Shown here: positions 6,641 through 9,971 of the stretch, piece by piece | How positions within the stretch are numbered: the first letter of the stretch is position 1 | How the letters are laid out: each line of letters begins with the position of its first letter | Assembly (NCBI GenBank): GCA_964608735.1 | Contig: CAZSPL010000145.1 | Span: 1-9,971 of the forward strand | Source: CAZSPL01 sp964608735 | GTDB lineage: Bacteria; JAJVIF01; JAPKYR01; CAZSPL01 | Direction of reading: 5' to 3' | Length of the DNA: 9,971 nt | The notes under the pieces: model-generated | What the model saw: the letters and a program-made list of their open reading frames with translations, nothing else | The model's database searches: none | What the model was told of the DNA's origin: nothing | Position numbers and translations under genes: made by a program

Positions 6641-7603
6641 TTATCTCCTTAAACCGCCCATGAAGCGGATGAAACTTATCGCGGCATCCCTTGCGGCATC
6701 GATGTCTTCCTTAAACGGGCGGCCCTTAGCATATTTAACCATATCAAAAGCCTTTGCCATAACTTTATAACTATCGAGCGCTTCGATGGGGAATCCCGCG
6801 CGCATCAACTCGTCGAGGACTTCGCATGTCGTCTCCTTCCTCGCGCCGATGTTCCATCCCGCTGACAGGTAGGAACGGATGCAATCGGACATCTGTATAT
6901 AAAGCCTCTTCACGGCGAGTGCATCGAATTCATCCGGTACGTTGAGCTTGAGCAGCATGTCGATGAATTCATCCTCGGGACTGGCATAGCGCGATGGCGC
7001 CGGCGCCGCTGGAGTGAGCGGGCGTTTGCGGCGTCCCGATGCGATGACGATAATCAATATCAGTGCAAACACAACCGCGCCGATGGCGCTGATGAGGAGC
7101 CAGTTCAGCGGCTTTCGTACGGACTTTAAGCCCTTGATATCCCGCAGCCCTTCATCGGGCGCATTCTCGGCAAGCACTACGATGGTCAGCCCGTTCGACT
7201 TTTCCTCGACGCGATTCCCGGTTGGATCGATGAAGGTCACGCTTACCGGCTCGATCGTGTAGTTTCCTTCCTTCGGGGCGGTGTAAGTTTGGGCGGTGGA
7301 TTCGCTCGTAAGCGCCATATTGTTATTATATGAAGTGATATGAACGCCCTGCTGTTCGAAACCTTCCACGCCGGGATAGGAGTCGATCAACGCGCCTGCG
7401 ATGGCATATCCTCCGGGATACTCCGCCCGCAGTGTAATCGTAACTGTCTGCCCGGCCTTTATCTCCACGTGGTCGGCTTCGAGATACACTTTCGGCCCCG
7501 CCTGCGCTTGTTCGTCCCGCTCCTGGGCGTATGCGAGTTGGCTTATCGCCGCGATGAGGGCAATAACGATTACGGCATATTTAAAATTCCTGCGAACGGG
7601 CAT
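6641..7603 (-). CDS. BatD-like membrane protein with DUF4381-like cytoplasmic tail
   Basis: A protein of 320 residues. Residues 1-26 are a Sec signal peptide (likely cut AYA|Q). Residues about 38-145 form a periplasmic beta-sandwich with phrases typical of BatD/oxygen-tolerance proteins (VEIKAGQTVTITLRAEYPGG; YTAPKEGNYTIEPVSVTF). One transmembrane helix spans about 168-189, followed by RRKR on the cytoplasmic side and a Pro/Ala linker. The C-terminal 110 residues are helical; YIQMSDCIRSYLSAGW, ARKETTCEVLDEL and KAFDMVKYAKGRPF resemble the cytoplasmic region of BatD/DUF4381 proteins. Such proteins usually sit in MoxR-DUF58-VWA operons linked to envelope integrity or stress. It appears to be a receptor-like partner of the MoxR ATPase. 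The ATG at 7603 has only a weak ribosome-binding site (GGCGG). Function in this organism is inferred. Confidence 0.85.
   Translation of the reverse strand: MPVRRNFKYAVIVIALIAAISQLAYAQERDEQAQAGPKVYLEADHVEIKAGQTVTITLRAEYPGGYAIAGALIDSYPGVEGFEQQGVHITSYNNNMALTSESTAQTYTAPKEGNYTIEPVSVTFIDPTGNRVEEKSNGLTIVVLAENAPDEGLRDIKGLKSVRKPLNWLLISAIGAVVFALILIIVIASGRRKRPLTPAAPAPSRYASPEDEFIDMLLKLNVPDEFDALAVKRLYIQMSDCIRSYLSAGWNIGARKETTCEVLDELMRAGFPIEALDSYKVMAKAFDMVKYAKGRPFKEDIDAARDAAISFIRFMGGLRR
6645..6650 (-). promoter_or_regulatory. Ribosome-binding site AAGGAG fixing the GTG start of the MoxR gene
   Basis: AAGGAG (minus strand) sits 6 nt before the GTG at 6638 and lies within the final Leu-Arg-Arg codons of the upstream gene. 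The position supports GTG as the true start and suggests translational coupling of the two proteins. Confidence 0.8.
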
Positions 7604-7680
7604 CGGGATACCGCCTGTTCCTGCCTGGAAAGCATATCTATTACATAATTCGAGCCCCTCAGGGGCCCTTCAGGTTCAAT

Positions 7681-7709
7681 ATTCTATCACTCATATTGAA
7701 TCGTAACAA
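7681..7709 (-). promoter_or_regulatory. Candidate sigma70-type promoter for the BatD-like/moxR operon
   Basis: On the minus strand, TTGTTA (7709-7704) and TAGAAT (7686-7681) are separated by 17 nt, with an overlapping alternative TTGATA (7718-7713) and TATGAG (7695-7690), also at 17 nt. Transcription would start near 7674, giving a leader of about 70 nt. That leader includes a small hairpin, GCCCC/GGGGC (7654-7658 and 7662-7666). Confidence 0.45.
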
Positions 7710-7755
7710 TTGTATCAAACTGCGTTAAGTCTCGCATCGCGTAACCCTTATCACA

Positions 7756-7791
7756 AGCCGAAGATAAAGGCTGATTGCGTTGTGTTCGGCT
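7756..7791. promoter_or_regulatory. 7-bp inverted repeat upstream of the riboswitch promoter (possible operator)
   Basis: AGCCGAA (7756-7762) and TTCGGCT (7785-7791) form a perfect inverted repeat with a 22-bp spacer, ending 10 bp before the -35 box of the rightward promoter. It could bind an activator or be chance. Confidence 0.25.
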
Positions 7792-7801
7792 CCAGATGCC
7801 C

Positions 7802-7830
7802 TTGACGGAGTGCCACCCATGTGGTATATT
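7802..7830 (+). promoter_or_regulatory. Sigma70-type promoter driving the riboswitch leader
   Basis: TTGACG (7802-7807) and TATATT (7825-7830) each match consensus at 5 of 6 bases and are exactly 17 bp apart. Transcription would start near A7837, about 18 nt before the aptamer, which is the usual arrangement for a riboswitch. Confidence 0.75.
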
Positions 7831-7854
7831 ACTTTCACAATCGAATAGTTTCGA

Positions 7855-7945
7855 TCGTCGATAAAGGCAAACCCGTGGTGACGCGGGGACGCAAAGTTTA
7901 CGGGCCTTGGAAGCAAGGCGGCCGGGCTACCGAAACGGTTGATGA
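7855..7945 (+). promoter_or_regulatory. Cyclic di-GMP-I (GEMM-I) riboswitch aptamer
   Basis: The conserved GEMM-I core is present: GGCAAACC (7866-7873), GGGACGCAAAG ending at 7896, and GGGCTACCG near the 3' end. The secondary structure also fits. P1 pairs 7855-7862 with 7938-7945 (8 pairs including three G-U wobbles). P2 pairs 7872-7877 with 7882-7887 and is capped by a GTGA tetraloop of the GNRA type that docks into P3 in this class. P3 includes GCCTT/AAGGC (7904-7908 and 7915-7919). GEMM-I RNAs bind the second messenger c-di-GMP and control motility, biofilm and surface genes. It lies in the sense orientation, after a strong promoter and upstream of the secreted glycosidase gene. Confidence 0.93.
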
Positions 7946-7993
7946 ATGCCCTGGATGCATTCAAAGATGGTTTCACTTTCCGAGCCTTTATCG
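7943..7993 (+). promoter_or_regulatory. Proposed switching elements of the riboswitch expression platform
   Basis: Two alternative pairings compete with the aptamer. First, TGAATGC (7943-7949) pairs perfectly with GCATTCA (7957-7963), taking away the last three bases of P1. Second, CGATAAAGGC in the aptamer (7859-7868) is perfectly complementary over 10 nt to GCCTTTATCG (7984-7993) in the terminator loop. Ligand binding would hold 7859-7868 in P1 and the core, leaving the terminator free to form. The mechanism is inferred from base pairing only. Confidence 0.5.
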
Positions 7994-8015
7994 CGGCCCC
8001 GGGAAGTTTTTTTTT
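7976..8015 (+). terminator. Riboswitch-controlled intrinsic terminator
   Basis: CTTTCCG (7976-7982) pairs with CGGGAAG (8000-8006) with one G-U wobble, with GCC (7984-7986) and GGC (7995-7997) able to extend the stem inwards. Nine T residues (8007-8015) follow directly. A second, overlapping hairpin, CCCCGGG (7997-8003) with CCCGGGG (8017-8023), traps the terminator's 3' arm and has the T-run in its loop. It could form only after polymerase has passed. Confidence 0.65.
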
Positions 8016-8043
8016 GCCCGGGGAGCAAATTGGGGGATAAGGT

Positions 8044-8122
8044 CCAGGTTCGGGAGGGGGAGCTGTCGGGACCGGTGACGCGGCCAGCGCACAGAGGTTC
8101 TGCTCCCCCCAGCCTGACCTGG
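8044..8122 (+). other. Long stem-loop in the leader before the glycosidase gene
   Basis: CCAGGT (8044-8049) pairs with ACCTGG (8117-8122), and GGGGGAGC (8056-8063) pairs with GCTCCCCC (8102-8109). The apex carries GGTGACGCGG (8074-8083), identical to ten bases of the riboswitch P2 (7877-7886). CTCCC within the 3' arm could alternatively pair with the GAGGG ribosome-binding site at 8143-8147. Role unknown: mRNA stability, a second control layer, or a decayed second aptamer. Confidence 0.5.
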
Positions 8123-8155
8123 GGAAAGGGTAATCAAAGCAAGAGGGTGGTTATT

Positions 8156-9925
8156 ATGGTTAGGCTTTACTCGACCATCATGATTCTCGCGATGTTCCTA
8201 CTCACGATAGGAGCGTGTTCCAATTCCGGCAGCTCTATTGCGCCCCCCACGGCGTCCGATATGAGCTCAGACCTGGGATGGCGAACCGCTCACGCAGCGG
8301 GGGATATCATCATCAAAGCGGCCTGGAACACGGTTAAGATCAAGCGGGGCATGGACATCTCCGGATTCAAGGAGACAATTACCATTCGTGCCGCGCGCAA
8401 TGAAAATGAGCCGTTCCAGGTGATCCCGCTTCCGAAAACGGGGATGGGGCTTTCGGGCGTACAGGTCGCGGTAAGCGATCTGACAGGCCCGGGCGGCGCT
8501 GTATTCTCGCAGGATAATTTCTCTTATTTCCTCGAAGGATATGTCTACTGCGCCGTTTCGTCGGATAAGGGCGGGGACACCGGGTGGTTCCCGGATCCGC
8601 TGATTCCTATCGCCAACCCGTTCAACATCGACCTGCTCACGGGCCTGCAGCCGGTCTGGGTTGACGCGCGCGTTCCGAAGGGCACGACCCCCGGCTGGTA
8701 CGACGGTACCGTGGTCGTAACGGCCGACGGCGGCAAGATGGGAAGCATTCCAATCAGAATGAAAGTGATGAACTTCACCCTGCCGGACAAGCCGAGCCTC
8801 AAGACGGCATTCGGGGTCAACAGGGAAGTCATCAATGATTACCACGGCTTCGCATACGGGGAAAACAGCCCCGAGGTTGAAGCCGTCCGGGACAAATACA
8901 GGGAGATACTTCTCGATAGGCGCGTTTCGTTCTGGGGCTTCGATATGTTCAAGCCTGCCTATACGGTGAACGCCGACAACACCGTGTCTGTCGACTTCTC
9001 CGAGGTCCTGCCGGTCGTGCAAAAGTATATCGAAGGCGGCAAATACTACATGACCACATTCCAGTTCCCCGTGAGGCTGTGGGACCTTCAGTACAGCCGG
9101 CTCGCGTCGGACTGCACGGTCGGAAGCAACACCTGGCGCACACGCGTGAAGAGCTACATAAGCGAATGCTCGAAGTGGATGGACAGCCAGGGGATATTGG
9201 ACAAGAGCTATATTTTCATTCTCGACGAGCCCAATACGTATACCGATTACGTAAATGTGCGCTACCTCGGCCAGATGATCCATGAAATACCGCAGCCGCG
9301 AGCAAAGTTCATGGTTACCGAGCAGCCGTATTCGTGGAACTACACATCCTGGGGTAGCCTGCTGGGTTACGTGGACATATTCTGCCCTATCATCTACCTG
9401 GTCGATCCGAATCTCAGTTACAACCTGAACGACCCGTATTTTGACGGCGGCTACGAATATGACCTGTGGATGTATACGAACACGAACATGTATCCGCGGC
9501 TTGGCTACGCGATAGACCATCCCGCCGTCGAGCCGAGGCTCGTGGCGTGGCACTGCTATCAGCGCGGAATCGATGCCATGCTCTACTGGTCGGTGAACTA
9601 CTGGAAAGTCTCTAACCCGTGGGTTGACCCGTACACCCTCGGCGACCGGGACGCGGGCGCGGGATGCGGCAGTATGACATACCCGGGTATGTTCATCAGC
9701 AACTACAGCGACCAGCCGAATGTCGACGGGCCGATATCGTCGATAAGGCTCGAGCAGGTACGCGAAGGCATCGAGGACTATGAGTACATGATGTACTGCG
9801 CGGGCGGCGGAAACATAGCACAGTTGAAGAGCGTCATCGATGGTTCGAATCTTTTCGTCACCGATGGCGATGAAGTGTATAAATTCAGGAATCTTGGACT
9901 GGAGATGCTTTTTGGAGGAGGTTAA
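8156..9925 (+). CDS. Secreted lipoprotein with DUF4091/GH123-like glycoside hydrolase domain
   Basis: A protein of 589 residues. The ATG at 8156, 8 nt after GAGGG, opens a lipoprotein signal (MVRLYSTIMILAMFLLTIGAC) with the lipidated cysteine at residue 21, so the enzyme is anchored on a membrane, probably the outer one. A beta-sandwich region (about 45-215) ends near GWYDGTVVV (180 onward). The catalytic-type domain follows: the ILDEP motif has an adjacent Asp-Glu (D357, E358), matching the Asp-Glu pair that GH123 enzymes use for substrate-assisted cleavage of N-acetylhexosaminides. WSVNYWK and the C-terminal VREGIEDYEYM (535-544) are typical of DUF4091. The real substrate is unknown. An in-frame ATG at 7946 exists but would read through the riboswitch terminator and bury the signal peptide, so I reject it. 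Expression is very likely set by the c-di-GMP riboswitch upstream. Confidence 0.88.
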   Translation: MVRLYSTIMILAMFLLTIGACSNSGSSIAPPTASDMSSDLGWRTAHAAGDIIIKAAWNTVKIKRGMDISGFKETITIRAARNENEPFQVIPLPKTGMGLSGVQVAVSDLTGPGGAVFSQDNFSYFLEGYVYCAVSSDKGGDTGWFPDPLIPIANPFNIDLLTGLQPVWVDARVPKGTTPGWYDGTVVVTADGGKMGSIPIRMKVMNFTLPDKPSLKTAFGVNREVINDYHGFAYGENSPEVEAVRDKYREILLDRRVSFWGFDMFKPAYTVNADNTVSVDFSEVLPVVQKYIEGGKYYMTTFQFPVRLWDLQYSRLASDCTVGSNTWRTRVKSYISECSKWMDSQGILDKSYIFILDEPNTYTDYVNVRYLGQMIHEIPQPRAKFMVTEQPYSWNYTSWGSLLGYVDIFCPIIYLVDPNLSYNLNDPYFDGGYEYDLWMYTNTNMYPRLGYAIDHPAVEPRLVAWHCYQRGIDAMLYWSVNYWKVSNPWVDPYTLGDRDAGAGCGSMTYPGMFISNYSDQPNVDGPISSIRLEQVREGIEDYEYMMYCAGGGNIAQLKSVIDGSNLFVTDGDEVYKFRNLGLEMLFGGG

Positions 9926-9971
9926 GTATTGAGAGGGCGATATGCTCTCTGGCTATGGGCGATGTGACTTC
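9926..9971 (+). other. Window end: possible start of a next gene
   Basis: The 46 nt after the glycosidase stop have GAGAGGG (9931-9937) followed by ATG at 9942, open for ten codons to the window edge. GAGAG/CTCTC (9931-9935 and 9945-9949) could form a small hairpin over it. There is no terminator yet. Too short to call a gene. Confidence 0.2.

Noticed and set aside
5730..6770. A 346-codon open frame on the plus strand opposite the MoxR gene
   Set aside because: The minus-strand MoxR protein has every expected AAA+ motif; the opposite reading has none.
7725..7976. A minus-strand 83-codon frame across the divergent regulatory region
   Set aside because: It overlaps the promoter and the aptamer on the other strand, has no family features, and its composition follows the structured RNA.
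7946..8155. An N-terminal extension of the glycosidase from ATG 7946
   Set aside because: It would be read through the riboswitch P1, the terminator and the long stem-loop, and would put 70 residues before a perfect lipoprotein signal that has its own ribosome-binding site.
8267..9553. A 428-codon open frame on the minus strand inside the glycosidase gene
   Set aside because: It is fully antisense to a well-supported DUF4091 protein and its product shows no domain or signal.

Overview
The window comes from a diderm (Gram-negative type) bacterium, moderately GC-rich. It carries lipopolysaccharide (LPS) export genes (an LptF/LptG permease end and an LptD-type outer-membrane translocon), two lipoproteins with clear lipoboxes, and a BatD-like/MoxR pair. 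No ribosomal or lineage-specific marker is present. The proteins look diverged from model organisms, which would fit an uncultivated lineage, but I cannot name the phylum.

Region 1 (2-5369, + strand) is a closely packed envelope cluster: the 3' end of an LptF/LptG permease, a 171-nt gap, lptD, an unrecognised outer-membrane-type lipoprotein (16-nt gap), a membrane-anchored protein resembling DUF2993/LmeA lipid-binding proteins (10-nt gap), and a PHP-domain phosphoesterase of the histidinol-phosphatase type (4-nt ATGA overlap). The last four genes look like one transcription unit. Most products act on or near the outer membrane; the phosphoesterase is the outlier.

Region 2 (5370-5639) lies between convergent gene sets. 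It holds a roughly 190-bp structured repeat: two GTAG-headed REP-like units facing each other, flanked by matching outer arms. It overlaps the intrinsic terminator of the leftward operon.

Region 3 (7603-5640, - strand) is a two-gene operon: a BatD-like membrane protein, then a MoxR AAA+ ATPase whose ribosome-binding site lies inside the last codons of the first gene. The von Willebrand A/DUF58 partners usual in such loci are not here.

Region 4 (7604-8155) is a 552-bp divergent regulatory region and the most interesting part of the window. A good sigma70-type promoter (TTGACG, 17 nt, TATATT) starts a leader containing a class I cyclic di-GMP riboswitch (GEMM-I), then an apparent expression platform with an intrinsic terminator followed by nine T residues, then a further long stem-loop before the start codon. 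The 5' strand of the aptamer is perfectly complementary over 10 nt to the terminator loop, which suggests a transcriptional OFF switch.

Region 5 (8156-9925, + strand) is the controlled gene: a secreted lipoprotein with a DUF4091/GH123-like glycoside hydrolase domain. Together the last two regions suggest a c-di-GMP-controlled cell-surface glycosidase, perhaps acting on the biofilm matrix or an external glycan. That role is inference.
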